Shown here: in pieces, positions 34,256-46,801 of the stretch
Position numbering within the stretch: position 1 is the stretch's first letter
Layout: each line of letters opens with the position of its first letter
NCBI GenBank assembly: GCA_030704615.1
Contig: CM060733.1
Span: 67,148,001-67,208,000 of the forward strand
DNA: 60,000 nt
Source: Takakia lepidozioides
Lineage: Eukaryota; Streptophyta; Takakiopsida; Takakiales; Takakiaceae
Reading direction: 5' to 3'
Made by a program: the position numbers and the translations under genes
The notes under the pieces: model-generated
Told to the model about the DNA's origin: nothing
The model's input: only the letters and a program-made list of their open reading frames with translations
Database searches by the model: none

Positions 34256-35567
34256 AAACTAACCAAACACAAGAATAAAACTATCAGAAAAGGCAAACAT
34301 GGCTTAATTACATACGTAACAGAGAGTATATGGCACTGGAGAGACACCTTAGTTGGACGAAGGTTGAAAAGAGGGGCTGAATTGGGGTCATGAATTCCAT
34401 TTTTTGCCCTGAATAATGATGTGATATGCCTTCAAGCACTATGACAATTGATGTCGACTCCGCAAGATGACATCGTAACAAGTTCTTCTCATGCACCTTT
34501 GGGGATCGAAGGTTACTGATGTTCTTAAGGTTCTGAAAATATTTTTCATGATTTAAACCACATTTGGCAGCCGGAGGTGCCGGTTGCGTAAATATGACAT
34601 TGATTTTTTATAGTATAATGCTGCGCTTGAAAGCACGTTTGGTAGATTTATATCCGAAATAATATTCAAAAAACAGGTAGTGACTGTACAGTGGTCGACT
34701 ACAATTGGCATTCGAAGGTCGATTTTGCTGAACGAAATATCGTTAGCCCTTCCAACAATAGGAAGCTGGATGATTTTGGATAACATAAACAAATTTTAAC
34801 AGTAGTGTACATTGGTCGACTACAGTTGCCATTTGAAGGTCAATTTTGCTAAATTGATTATCCTAAACCCTTCCAACAATAGGAAGCTGGATGATTTTGG
34901 ACAACATAAACAGAATTTAAAAGTTTTAACCAGACAACATTTTACCAACATAAGACATAGATATGAACATACATTGGTTTGCTCCAATTACGGTTGGAGG
35001 AGCTCTTGTTGAAAGGGATTTCCAAATTCCATACCATCTTACTTGGAGGTGGCAGATAGGTATAGAAGTGTTTTCATTTCTGGTAAATGCATAGCAAAAT
35101 TCTTAACGACCTTAGGCAGTTGGAGGTGGGATATGTTAATATTAATAGTTCAATAACATAAGGCAGTATTGCTAACTATCATTGACAAATGCGCACGGCA
35201 ACAAATGTGATCCACCTATTTAAATTCATAAAGAACATGTTTAATCGTTCAAGACAATCTCTACATGGATTATTCAAGGAGGATAATTCTAGTAAACAAT
35301 TTTAAGTTGACAGTCTTTGTATTTCATTAAACAATAAAACATGAAGAACGGTTCAGGTCATGCACATATACAACCCAAAAATAAAAAACAACAATGACCC
35401 AAGGGTCTGCAATGACACAGGCACTCCATAGAACTATGCACAGCTGCTGCTTGTTGTCACAACTGCGATACTGCTATGTCCCCATGAACTAGCCTCAACT
35501 AAACGAATGAGATCGTTTTTTAGTTAAACCACAGCCGTGTACCAAAGTAGTGCAGCCGTATGTAGTC
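34256..35567. other. Non-coding region with a local tandem duplication
   Basis: Two units, about 34,684-34,799 and 34,805-34,919, share GTGGTCGACTACA or TTGGTCGACTACA, TTCCAACAATAGGAAGCTGG and ATGATTTTGGA. The rest is A/T-rich with no gene recognised. Confidence 0.6.
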
Positions 35568-36131
35568 TCAGTGAAGCCACCCTGTGCTCTCTCGCAATGC
35601 CTCTTTCATCCGATTGCCCCTCGTTCTCTCAAAATTAAGATCCACGGAACTGCTTTCATGCTGCAGCATCTGTTCGAATTGAATGGCCCGGCGTTCATGC
35701 TCTGCTGCAAACCTTGACCTGCTCTGACCCTCCGTGTGCAGACGCCTGTTCTCAGCTCTAAAGTGCAGGATTAGGTCCTTTTGGTATGCAATGAAGGCCA
35801 TCTGACGAAGACCGAGTTGAGCAGCACGGCTATTCTCATGTTCACAAATCTCCTTGTTCAAGTCGTGCAGTTGGACGCATAGACCCTCAACGTCCACCAC
35901 AATATTCTTGTAATTACACAAGAGGTGGATCAAATCCCCGTAAGAGCCGTCGTTCGTGTCACGTTCACAGTAGCGCTCTACCTCTTTCAGGATTCTATCG
36001 AACCCCTCGCGGATAGTTGCGGTCGTAGAAATGATACAGCTTCTCAGAGTTAACGCATTTTGTTTCAACTCCTCTACATAACTCCTGCCATCAATCTCAA
36101 CAAGAGAGGATGAGCTCAATGAGCCCATAGA
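35568..36131 (-). CDS. Small coiled-coil protein, 187 aa, unknown
   Basis: An uninterrupted frame starts at the ATG of MGSLSSSSLVEIDGRSYVEE. It continues as a helical, charged protein with IREGFDRILKEVERYCERD, LHDLNKEICEHENSRAAQL, LILHFRAENRRLHTEGQ and ERRAIQFEQMLQ. No membrane segment or known domain. The frame extends upstream to 36,329, but that part (Ser/Leu-rich, low complexity) resembles 5' UTR read through. ATATATAT lies at about 36,251-36,260, roughly 120 bases upstream of the chosen ATG on the minus strand. A broken paralogue lies 3 kb away. Confidence 0.5.
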   Translation of the reverse strand, partial: SMGSLSSSSLVEIDGRSYVEELKQNALTLRSCIISTTATIREGFDRILKEVERYCERDTNDGSYGDLIHLLCNYKNIVVDVEGLCVQLHDLNKEICEHENSRAAQLGLRQMAFIAYQKDLILHFRAENRRLHTEGQSRSRFAAEHERRAIQFEQMLQHESSSVDLNFERTRGNRMKEALRESTGWLH

Positions 36132-38620
36132 GAAAATAAACGGGAGAATAGAAGAGGATGACAGAAAGTAAGGATAGAAAGTAAGAGAACGAGAATGTGA
36201 AAGAGCAGAGTGATGCAAAGTGAGAGTGAGATGAGAGGGATTGTCCACAGGGATATATATGCACACACTAACCAAACTTCCATCCAAAGCAAACATGCTA
36301 GGTTCGGTGGGCAGCCAAACCAAAAACAATTCAGTTCATTATTCCGCATATATGGCAAACCTAACTACAATCATCTACATTAATCGCCCAGGATGTCGCC
36401 AAAGCAGGAACTACTCGACCTTATGATGATTTGTATTGACGAAGGTGCATTACTTTTGAGCAAATCTTTGCGATAAATAATAGTTTGTTAGCGTTTTGAA
36501 CCACCCCGGGGAACCTACGTTTGACGGAGGTGCAAGGCACATCATCAATAAAATATGGTGCACCTACGTTCGCCAAAGGTGGGTTCCTGATAAGTGAGAT
36601 AAGTAAGTCTACATCCACCCTATTTCAATATTGATGTCAACATTCCAGTCAAATTTGGCTGTATCAAGAGCATTTTGCTGCCACTACAAGCACCTTCGTT
36701 CGCCAAAGGTGGGTTCCAAATTAGTGAATTATTACCAGTGTCAGCAAGGAATCATTTTTCAATCTTGCAAACAGCACTCCTGTGGGTTTTCTTAGGACCT
36801 ACGTTGGCCAAAGGTGCGGCAGTTTTCGGTTGCTATTCCCAGTAAAATGTGGTGGCTGAGTTTTGTCAAGATGTTACTGAATTGGCCATTGTTGTTTCTG
36901 AAAATCCCTAGCTCGTACTAGTGCCTAGTGCTTTTGTTGTTGTTTTTGCATAGTTTGATCATTTTAATTAGATGATGTTTTTGGTTCCAGAATTTTATTA
37001 TGTATGGGGCCTTGCTTCCAGAGTGGGCCAAATTTACGAAACCTATTAAAATGTAAGCACCCTTACCCTCCGTATGTAGTCTTTGGAGGCGGTGGTGGAT
37101 GGGACAATCCCATACCAAATATTCCGGCTTTGTACAAGATCTTCCCAAAGTGTGCATTTATGGTACATAGTGTGTGATTATTCTTTGAGAGGAACGTTCA
37201 CAATCGATCGACCCAATTTTCATTACTGCTGTCCGTGCTCCTATGTGCTTTTTGGGACCTACGTTGGCCAAATGTGCGGCGGTTTACGGCTGCAATTCAA
37301 CGTGGAATATGGTGGCAAATATCAATATGTAGTGAATTGGCTTTGATGTTCTGAAAATATTCATCACAATAGCTTGAAAATCCATTCAATATCATCCCCA
37401 ACTACTAATTCAGTAAGTGGTTAGTTAGTAAGTAGGAAGAGAGCCCCATTATGCTTCATATAGCATGTGAGGGCGGTGGGATCCTTCCAGAATCCACCCT
37501 TGAAGCGGTGGGACCCTTGTACAAGTGTGGGACACATGTCAGATTAATCAGGCCTACTCACACCACTTGTCCCTAACCAGGCCTACTCACACCACTATTT
37601 AATAGGTATCCCTTCTTGCCTTTTTTTTTTGGACCCCTTCATTTCTTTCCTTAAGGATACGTGGCCTTACCAGATTAGCCCATTTTTTATTCCTAGAACA
37701 AGCTAACTCCTGGACCACTCTAGAATCAACCGGGCCCACCTAAACTTGGGGGGCTTATTTTTTGCATAGAAACACGATTCTTAGTTGGATGATGTTTCAG
37801 GTTCCAAATGTTTATTATCCGGGCCCTACTTGCAGATAGCAATAAAAATAGTTGATTCGCATATTGAACCACCTTGGGGAACCTACGTTTGACGGAGGTC
37901 CAAGCCACATCATCATTAAAGCATAAAAATCCTGCAAACATAGCTTGCACCGACTCCACTAAGCATAGAAACACGATAGAAACACGATTTTTAATTGGAT
38001 GATTGGTCAGGTTCCAAATGTTTATTATCCAAGGGGGCCCACGCATATCTTGGGCCCACAGCCCCATGATAAGAACAACCGGTACAGCTGTCTACAGTGA
38101 TGATGATATCTTCAACCTGTCGAGGCATTTCCCCTCTCCAAGCCTTCCGCGGCCCCACTAATTGGCTCTTGCAAAAGTTTTGACTGGCATAATGAATTGG
38201 GGTACATAGTGTGCGATTATTCTCTAAGATGAGTGCTCACATTCGATTGACCCAATTTTCAATACTGATGTCTCTTGTGGGTTTTCTTGGGACATACATT
38301 GGCCAAAGATGCGGCGGGTTCTCGGCTGCTATTCACTGTGGAATCTGGTGGCAAAGTTTAATAAACTTGTCACTTAATTGGCCATTGATGTTCCTGAAAA
38401 TATTCATCATTTTTTTTTGAAAATCCATTCAATATTCGTACCCAAATGTGTGCGATTGTTCTCTCTGAGGAGTGCTCACAATCGAATGTTGTGGCAAGAC
38501 TAGATTTATTTTGGTAGAACAACAAAGATAATCACTGTCATGGAGACATAAGTGACAATAACATGATTTACATTCCAAGTTACGACTTTACGGCAAGTCT
38601 TCCCACACCCTTCCCACAGT
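36132..38620. repeat. Intergenic region with interspersed CACCTNCGTT...AAGGTG palindromic motifs
   Basis: Variants of CACCTACGTTCGCCAAAGGT occur near 36,560, 36,690, 36,797, 37,257 and 38,289, and AACCTACGTTTGACGGAGGT near 36,507 and 37,877. Each is followed by a partly conserved tail (for example TGCGGC...GGTGGCAAA). They look like decayed members of a short repeat family. No gene recognised. Confidence 0.6.
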
Positions 38621-38627
38621 TTGCAAC

Positions 38628-39340
38628 CTACACACAGCTGCCACAACATGGCAGTACAGTCCTAATGCTATGTCCCAAAGAGCTCTGCTCTATAAGTCTA
38701 ATGGCTTCTCTCTTTTTGGAAATCTCTACCCTCCATCTCCCTAATGCTGAGGAACGGAGTCTCAATGCAGAAACCATCAACTCTCTAGCTATTGTCTTCT
38801 CGCTAGGCCCTGGTCCGCTCATCATCGATATTTCCAGAGAAGTCCACCCTCTCCCGATTTAGCTCAGCAACCATGCTAGGGGTCGTGCGTTCAGCTTTGT
38901 TGAATGGTCAATGCGGTTACCCGAGCGTCGCAAATCCTCAACTCTGCAGTGTACAACAATATGATCTCGTCTTCGTAGGCAAGAAATTCTGCTCCCGGAG
39001 CTCCCACTGTGCAACAATGTTATTTTATCCCTCCCATACTGGTCTCTCCAACCTATGCAGAACATCGGCAACAGTTTCAAGATGAGAATCAAAAAAATTC
39101 GTAGTTCTCCATGAGCTCTATGATGTCGTCTTCAGACTCTAGAATGCTCCAAGGATCAACAAACCTCTCCGCCTCCTCCTGGATTCTGCTAAGCCCATCA
39201 CGAAGTTTCGCCCTGTCTGTCTCTAGGTTTGTCTTGGTTCTCATAGCTTCTACTTTCAGTAAATGCAAAGGGGACTCTCCTCCAACTACAGGTGACGAGA
39301 TGTCTCCAAACCCATAGCCAAGATGGCAGTATATCAGGGA
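38628..39340 (-). pseudogene. Broken paralogue of the small coiled-coil gene
   Basis: The reading includes VEAMRTKTNLETDRAKLRDG, LSRIQEEAERFVDPWSI and EDDIIELMENYEFF. After frame changes it continues as EFLAYEDEIILLYTAELR, which parallels AYQKDLILHFRAENR in the intact copy at 35.6 kb. Several stops and frameshifts separate the parts. A purine-rich tract (GAGAGAGAAAGAAG, plus strand) precedes it, as in the paralogue. Confidence 0.45.
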
Positions 39341-39509
39341 GAGGAGGATAGAGAAAGTCAAAGGGGGAGAGAGAGAAAGAAGACAAGAAACACGATAGAT
39401 AGGAGAGAGGAGATAAGGTAGTGAAAGTCAAAGAGGAAGATGAATAAACAAAAAGAACAATCTTCCCCTCTTTTATAGTTTCCAGGTCCTTCAATGGACT
39501 CACTAAGGG

Positions 39510-41170
39510 GTTAGTGCAAATGCATGAATGGCAAGTGAGTGGAGTGTCAACCTGCTCTGTGGGAGGTGCCTGGGATGCTCTAACAACTCGTGCAATGGTA
39601 CTTTATGCGGTACTCGTCATTAGGTCCGAGTCTCCCTTTCCCCACACGAGATTGCACAACCTCCTTGATCAAATTCAAAAGGGCCTCAAGTCCAATCACA
39701 TGGACTAGGCTCCTTGCGTTAATCCTCTAACAATCCTCCTACTTCAAGCTCCACTCCCTAGGACCTAGGCCTCCTCAAGCAATTCTAGCAAAACAACACA
39801 ACATGAAGCAAGAGGAAAACTATGCAATGAACTAGGGTGAAGACAAGGAGGGCCTTGCTCTTCTTTATATTGTTTTGGGCCCTAATAAACTAATGAAAAA
39901 TTCATTCATTTAACTATAATAATAACCTGAAGGATCTATAGTTTAAAATTCAAAATGGATGGAAAGTCTTGAAGGCTAATGAAAACTGGTTTTTCATCCA
40001 TCCTTGTGGATGACAAGTTGGCGCGAGTTATCATTTAATCCATCCAGCTCCTTAGGAAGAATTTAGGATTTTCCATCCATCCATGAAGCAAAATATCAAA
40101 TAATCGGCTTCCGTGAGTGTCGTTGACTTTGAAATTTGGTGCTGTCACTAATCTCCTCCATAAATCACCAAACTTGGTGACAAATTATAATTAACCACCC
40201 CAAAGATTCCTGCAAAGTTTCAGGTTGATTGGGGATGACCAGCTATTTCAATCGCCGGCCCCCCAGGGCCACCATTAGTTATTTATTTCCCAAGAAGGAA
40301 CAACTTTCCACCCCCTCGGACAGAAGTATATATAGGGAGTAGTAACCCCGAGGACGGTGCACATCTGCATGATCTACAATGTACCACAATGTTTAGTATC
40401 TAGGAGGGAGTGCAACTCCGTCCGACGAAGGTACATCTGAATCTTCAATGTACCACGGGAGGGAACGCAGAACAAAAATAAAATTGTCGCGCCAATGAAC
40501 ATTTGAGAGGAGGGCGTGCACCTCCGTCGAACGAAGGTGTCATATATATTGGTGTTTGGATATTTTTCATGAAACCTTATCCTGATCTTGGGTCCCGAGA
40601 GAAGTGTAACTTCCGATACTGATACGTAGTTCGTATCAGGTAATCCCGATTAATTGCAAATAAACCCCCGTCTGATTAACGGGCGGGAATAATCCGACGG
40701 GGTATCTGAAGCCTCGGTGGGGATCTAATTGGGGGTATAGTCGGTATAGACTGGGTAGTGGTTGGCATATAAATGGGATATACTCGGTGGGGTATATATG
40801 GGATATAAACGGGGTACAAACGGGGATATAATCGGCGCCACGGTAAAATGCTTGTAGAGACTTGGTGGGCCCCAATAATTAAACTTGTAATATTGTCTAA
40901 CGTTCACTATATATTGTGTTCAACAAAAACAATCTTCGGATCGATATTTGTGATTATTCCGGCGCAAGATGGGCATGTCAACTTAATATATCCCATGAAT
41001 ATACTCCGACAAGTATTTTAATGATTTGTGGTGATGGTGTAGGTGAAATTTTTTATCTACAAATGATTGTCTGTGCTAGTGACAAATATGGTTAGTGACC
41101 TTCCGTAAGAAAATGTAGGTCACAAGTGTCACACCTCACGTGTCATCTATTCCTGTTTCTCCTCTCTCTT
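39510..41170. other. Non-coding region with short inverted and tandem motifs
   Basis: I see no gene. Present are CATCCATCC/GGATGG motifs near 39.95-40.1 kb, the CCGTCGAACGAAGGTG palindrome type near 40,434 and 40,522, a perfect stem CTGATACG/CGTATCAG with loop TAGTT at 40,619-40,639, and a run of GGGATATA-like motifs at 40.70-40.83 kb. Confidence 0.5.
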
Positions 41171-42785
41171 GTGTTTTAAGGCTGGTGGGAAGCTGCCCGC
41201 GGGCCGCCAGGGTCACGAGTAGGCCCGGCTGGTGCGCCAGGAGGTTACTAATTCAACGGACTAATCAGGGAGAGCAGCCGCTGACCCACGCCTATGCGCT
41301 GAGAGGCGGGGTGCGCTGACCCTAAGTGTACGTGCAGATAAGGACGGCCGCGTGGCCACACGGACGAGGCAAAAAGGCCTCGTGCCAAAAGTTGCGGTTT
41401 TAACCGCTGGATAAAGGCCCAAGGCCACGGACCGGCGCGGTCACTGCGTTTAACCAGCGCGGTCCGCGCCTTTGTCCGGGCCGCGAGGCTCCGCGCCCCG
41501 CCACGTGGCTGGGACGCTTTTATCCTGCGGGCACAGCGGGACAATCAGATTAAGGGGGGTTATTCTCAACCTTGTGCTATTGTGATTTATGCTGACCCCT
41601 TTAAGCTTTAGAGGGTTGATTCGAGCGATCCAGCGGTAGAAAAGTTGATGTTTTTGGGGAGGAGAGAGCCACCAGCGAGGCCTAAACGGCAGCCCAGGGG
41701 AAAGGCTGAGAGAGTCCCTGAGCTGGGAGTACTTGAGAGAACACGCTAGAGACAAGGGGCGCATAGAAGTACTCTGTCCGCGTTGTCCGGCTACAGTGCC
41801 ACACGTGTCAGAGCCCCGAGGTAGACGACGACCAGTTCCCTAGGGAAAGGCGCGGGGACTCTTATTTAATATTAATGGGGGGCGAAATAGGCTAGCCCCA
41901 CCTTTTTGGATAGCCCAGGGTGGCGACAGACACGTTTTGGAGCGCGGATGAACGGATAGCAGATCCGGACGAGGCGAGCATCATTCATCCAATGGGGGTG
42001 CGGCAGTTCCCCACTGCGGGAGCGGTTCTCGGGCAGTTCTCGGAGTTCCATTGAGTTCCCAGGGGGTTCCCATGCTCTTATGGGTGTGCCATTGGCATCT
42101 TTGGGTTCCCCTCATGATCCTTCCTTGGGGAGGTATTTTTTCTGAATTTGATATTCTCTATTAATTTCTGCATATTCTGGTGGTGGAAAATTCCTAAGGA
42201 AATTATGACGCTTGTGTGAACTTTTTGAATTGTTGGAACTTGGAGTAATTAGGAGATTAAAGAGTGAACTTATTGAACTTGCTAACTTATTGAATGGCCT
42301 AAGAGTGGCCCCTTATCCCCAAAGCTAAAGGAAGCTTGAGAAGGTGGAAAGAACTTAGCCCTTCACACGGGGTGTCTTGAACTCAAGCACCCGAGCAAAG
42401 GAGGGGCAGTGGGAGAGGGACACGGTTCCCCTCCTCCCTAAATCCGGGACACGCTTTGTGAAGGGGTAATGGAATACCCCGGCTATTAGCGTCTCGGGGA
42501 TTTAGGCGGTAGGAAGTAGCAATAAACCAGACTTGGAAGGCAGTTACGTTTTAAATCTTAGAAAACCATAAACAAACCGTAGGACTAGGACACGCAAATC
42601 ATCATGTAGAGGGGGGCATCCGAGCTCCTCTTTGCCGGTAGGAAATTAGAAACGATAGTTTAGGCCCCCATACATTCCGCGAACCCTACACTAACCACAG
42701 CCGGGTAGGCGGTTCATTGAGCCCAACCTACATCGCAACTTACCACGACCCCACTATGTCGTCGCCCTAGCCGCACGCGCCCAGG
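41171..42785. other. G/C-rich stretch, no gene recognised
   Basis: ORFs here have biased composition and no domain. It could be part of a long terminal repeat or untranslated leader of a retroelement, but I found no matching second copy in the window. Confidence 0.3.
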
Positions 42786-43290
42786 GCTTGTCACCGCCCC
42801 CCCCCCCCCCCCCCCCCCCCTCGGTTGATCCCCCGTCCAGTGCGGGAGTGATCACCCCACCCCTAATTTGCAGTCTATGTGGTGCTCCCCGAACCATCGA
42901 TCCCCTGCACATCCATCCAACCTGAAAACAATGGATGATGTGGGTCATCTATCCCTCATCCCCGTCATCCTCCTGCGTAGGGGATGGATGACGGGTGGAT
43001 GAAGGGCCGATGACACTGCCACGCCACGTGGTGGTCCACCCGCCGTCGATCCCTCATCCCATCCACGGTGCGATCCCCCGAGCCATTGCCGCTCCCCCCC
43101 CTCGGTTGATCCCTCGTCCAATGCGGGAGTGATCCCCACCTTGCACCCCCCCCCCCCCCCCCCCCTCGCCGTCGATCCCTTCCTCCCATCAGCGGCGCAA
43201 TCCCCGCGCCATCGTTCCCCCCGCCTCGGTTGATCCCCTCCTCCAATTTGGGAATTGATCCCCTCCCCTCATCAGCCGCCACGTGGTGCT
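42786..43290. repeat. C-homopolymer and C-rich tandem repeats
   Basis: There is a run of 34 C at 42,787-42,820 and one of 20 C at 43,146-43,165. Around them TCGGTTGATCCC...GCGGGAGTGATC is repeated near 42,821, 43,102 and (degenerate) 43,226. CGCCGTCGATCCC recurs near 43,042 and 43,168, giving a unit of about 125 bp. The G-rich strand could form quadruplexes. Run lengths may be affected by assembly. Confidence 0.8.
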
Positions 43291-43738
43291 CCACCGTACC
43301 CTCGATGACACGACGTGTCCCCCTGGACCCCTGGTGTCGGCCCCGTGTCCCCGCTCACACTAGATCCCCTCCTTTGATCAATCCCCCATGCCCGGGGATG
43401 TCTGCCGTCCCCTCGTATCCACGTGCCACCCCCTGCCAGGATCCCCTGACCCTGTCCTCGGCCCCCGCAGTCTGGCCGCTCCCCCATAGCGTGCTACTGA
43501 TCCCTTGCCTGTCTGATCCCCTCTTTATCGGCCATCCACTACAAGCATTCATCCAACGGTCATAGAAGACTCCGCCTATTGGGTCTCCGAGATGGACGGA
43601 GGGGATTGATCCCGATGTAGGGTTTTGGTACTGTTGTCAAGTTTCCGCGTGTTTGCTGTTGTTCTCAGGTCTGCGCGTGTTTGCTGCTCTTGCGCGTGTC
43701 CTCTGGTGCTGTACTGTTCCTGCAAGTCGTCATGCATC

Positions 43739-44554
43739 ATGAGCGGATCTTCAGAGTTGCGCACGTCATTCCTATTGTCACAGCTTCAGAACAGCTTGCA
43801 AACCCCCCCCGGATGGTCCCTTCAACCACAAGAACCTTGTATGGACTCCTGCCATTTCAAGTGGAGGTGGACATCGCGTGAATACAGATGTAGCGGTCAT
43901 TCCTTGACAAGGATCCAGGATTTTGTCACGGGGGAGGAAGAAACACCAGAGGCACCCACTCATTTCAACAAAACGGTGCCTAAAAAGGGAAAACATGACG
44001 ATGACGACCTATTGGCTCCAAGGGCCAACAGTTGCTCCCTTCTCATAGAGTCCGTGTTCTCCTTTGCAGTTTCTTTGTATTCTTTGCTATTCTGTTTTGT
44101 GAAAATGCTATGCTCTATTGCTCCCAATATTCGAGACCACCGACTTAGACGTTCTTACAATTGTTCAGGTTCCATTGTTCTTATGGACCTGAGGTCAAGC
44201 GCACGGATGTCATACCTGTCAATAAGCATTCTTTGAAGAGAAGAAACGGACGAAGAGGGTGTGTGCTGGATCCTTCATCGCCTTCTTACAACAACCATAA
44301 GGGGCCGAGACGGAAGAAGGTCATTTAGGATAGGACGATGTTATCTGGATTCTTCTCTTGCTGTCATTACGTACTACAACAAGAATCATGTTGACATATC
44401 TAATAAGGTGTGCCATGGCCACATTGACCCGGATTCAACTAATACTCGTTTTGCACACGCACCTCGCCTTAGCGATGAGGTGAAGATGTGGATAATGGAT
44501 AGCATGCGCGCTGGTCTGTCGCCTGCTGAAATAATGTCTCAACATGAGCAATAG
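43739..44554 (+). pseudogene. Transposase-like N-terminal fragment
   Basis: Across two frames it reads YRCSGHS..RIQDFVTGEEE, APTHFNKTVPKKGK and, from 44,330, YLDSSLAVITYYNKNHVDIS, NKVCHGHIDPDSTNTRFAHA and PRLSDEVKMWIMDSMRAGLS. The spaced Cys and His residues before a helical segment resemble the zinc-binding N-terminus of MULE-type transposases. The frame stops at 44,554 after SQHEQ and the catalytic domain is not seen. It precedes the ParB/methyltransferase gene and may be the transposase of copy 1, or an unrelated neighbour. Confidence 0.4.
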
Positions 44555-45593
44555 GTATTTGTAACAGTATGTACTATCCGAGTTACCTCTGGGGCAACTG
44601 AGTCAACTGGCTGTGGTGGCTGTGGTACTGAGGTGACTTCTTCCTCCCTCTCCAAAGGCCGTGCTTCTAGCAATAACAGCCCCCGTGCTGCTGTTCCCCA
44701 TCCTGCACAAGAGCTATGGAAACATCATCTGGTGGTTTCCTTGTAGCTAGTGGATCTGCCACTACCGTCACATCCCGCTTCTGTCTCTTGGCAAGTCTTT
44801 GCAGTTCAAAGCCCCAGAGAGCGACTCGCGTTCGAAGGTCATGGAGAATCGCCAGCAAGGGTCGGGCCCTTCTCCAGCAAAGACGAAGAAGAAGCAGCCC
44901 ATCCTTCAACTGGTTTCTGAACCAGACCAGGCCGTTTCCCCCCCACCCAGGCGAATGAAGCAGAAGGGTACAGGGCAGATTCAATTGCAGAATGAGGAAG
45001 CACAAGGCAATCAGGGGGAGGGCGGAGCAGTCTCCCGCAAAACCGATTCCACAAGCTGAGGATACAATGTTGGAGGAGACACACAGTAGCATTGGCAGAG
45101 TTCTGGGCAGCAGGGTATTCCAGCGGACTCTTCGAATCCCACTCTGTCGCATGGTCTCCCTTCCCATCGTCAGGCAGGCACTTCCCGGAGATGTGGATAA
45201 GCTCAAGTTCGCATTTCGAGAAGGGTACCGTCTAGGTTCGCCAGCCTTCTACGTTTCCATTGAGAATGAGGAGGGCGAAACTTGTGGGCCCACTGCGGAT
45301 GAATTGTCAACATGGGATACCCACTGGCACACTCACAACGACGAATTCGAGGCAACGCTGAAGGGTGATCCAGACTTCGGCCATATGTCGGGTAAAATGT
45401 TCTTTGTGTGGGACGGGAATCACCGACTTCTTGCCTGGTGGGAGTACATCAAGCAGAACCATGCCAAGCATATTGGCTGGCATTACATGGTGGAGTGTGT
45501 CATCCTCAAGGTGAAGACGGAAGACTCCTCCCTGCTCAAGAATGCCATGGCGGACCTCAACTCGTAAGATACTCATACCCTCCCAAGCACGTT

Positions 45594-45615
45594 CGAAATG
45601 CGGTGCCGCATTTCG
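45594..45615. repeat. Palindrome in intron 1 of the ParB/methyltransferase gene
   Basis: Arms CGAAATGCGG / CCGCATTTCG around TG. It starts 30 bases after the GTAAGA donor. Confidence 0.85.
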
Positions 45616-46780
45616 GTTTCCAATTTGTTTTGTTTCCGTGCTTCCGTGGACTGAACTGGAGAGTGTGCCTTGCAGGGTCACTGAAAATGCGTACGTGCAT
45701 ACCTACATGGCACATATGTTGTACAGGGTGAGAGAAACTGGTCTCACTGATCCGCACATGTTTGCGGAAATGCTGGAGCCCGAGCTCATTCAGAAAGCCG
45801 AGGCAAAAACTGACCGGACATGGTATCGTCTCACTATGGATGGAATGGTGGAGGTGATATACAAAGTAAGTCGTCCTCCCATTTCCCTCTGCTCATCCTT
45901 CCCCAATTTTCAGTAATCTTTCCACATGAATCGAATGTAACGCTTCTGCATGTTTTTGTTGGCAGTCAAACATCAAGCTGGATTTGGCCCATGCCAAACG
46001 CTTCTTCATGGAAAGTGAGGGACAGGTCAAAACGTTGCAGTCATTGACTGAGCACTTGAAGGAAGTCGGGGTCAAGTCCAGAATGAAATACAAGTCAAAG
46101 CTTGTGAAGTTGGTGGCCATTGCAGATCCGGCACTTGGAAAGGACTTCATCCCCGAGATTGCAAAACACTATTCTCGGGCCATGCAGGACCATGCAGTTG
46201 GACTGCATCATCTCAAAATGTGTTGAGGCGAAAGAGAATGTGAGTTCAATGCACTGAAGTTCCTTCCTAGCAATAGCCACTCTTCTTCCTGCTCCTGACA
46301 TTGGATCGGAAATGGCAGACACGGTGGCTGTCGATCTGGAATGCATCGGAGAGTATAAGGACAATGTGGTCTTTTCCACTCGAAGTTTCCGACCCTGCAG
46401 TGGATGTGTGGCTCAACCGCATGGCTTGGTGGTTCCAGGTAATTCAAGGTACTTTGCTTTTCTGAGATGAATTCCCTGAACTGCTACGTGACAATGCATG
46501 TGGGAATCGCAGGTAATGACGAATGCAAAGGAGCAAGTCGTAATGCATACAAATTCATTCGGCTTGTACATCAAATGGGATGGAACACAGACATTGGAAG
46601 ACTACGTGACACGTTTCAGATGTGCGTACAAGGACAACCTCTTCGCCAGGGAGCTGCAGACAGCAAGAAGGAGCGTGGAATTTACACATCAGGAGGGAGC
46701 GGGAAAAGCTGCAATGCGAATTGTTTACAGGTGAAGCCCAGCTGCCCTTGTATGCGAAGCCTAGTTATGAGGTTTGTCTG

Positions 46781-46801
46781 GGAAATGCGGCACCGCATTC
46801 G
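46781..46801. repeat. Palindrome in intron 5 of the same gene
   Basis: GGAAATGCGG then CACCGCATTCG, nine bases after the GTTTGT donor. The right arm is one base short. Confidence 0.8.

Noticed and set aside
41171-42785. Ribosomal RNA or tRNA genes in the G/C-rich block
   Set aside because: No conserved rRNA segments or tRNA arms could be recognised by eye.
43230-43565. Pro-rich ORF of 111 codons near the C-rich repeats
   Set aside because: Produced by the C-rich tandem sequence; no conserved features.
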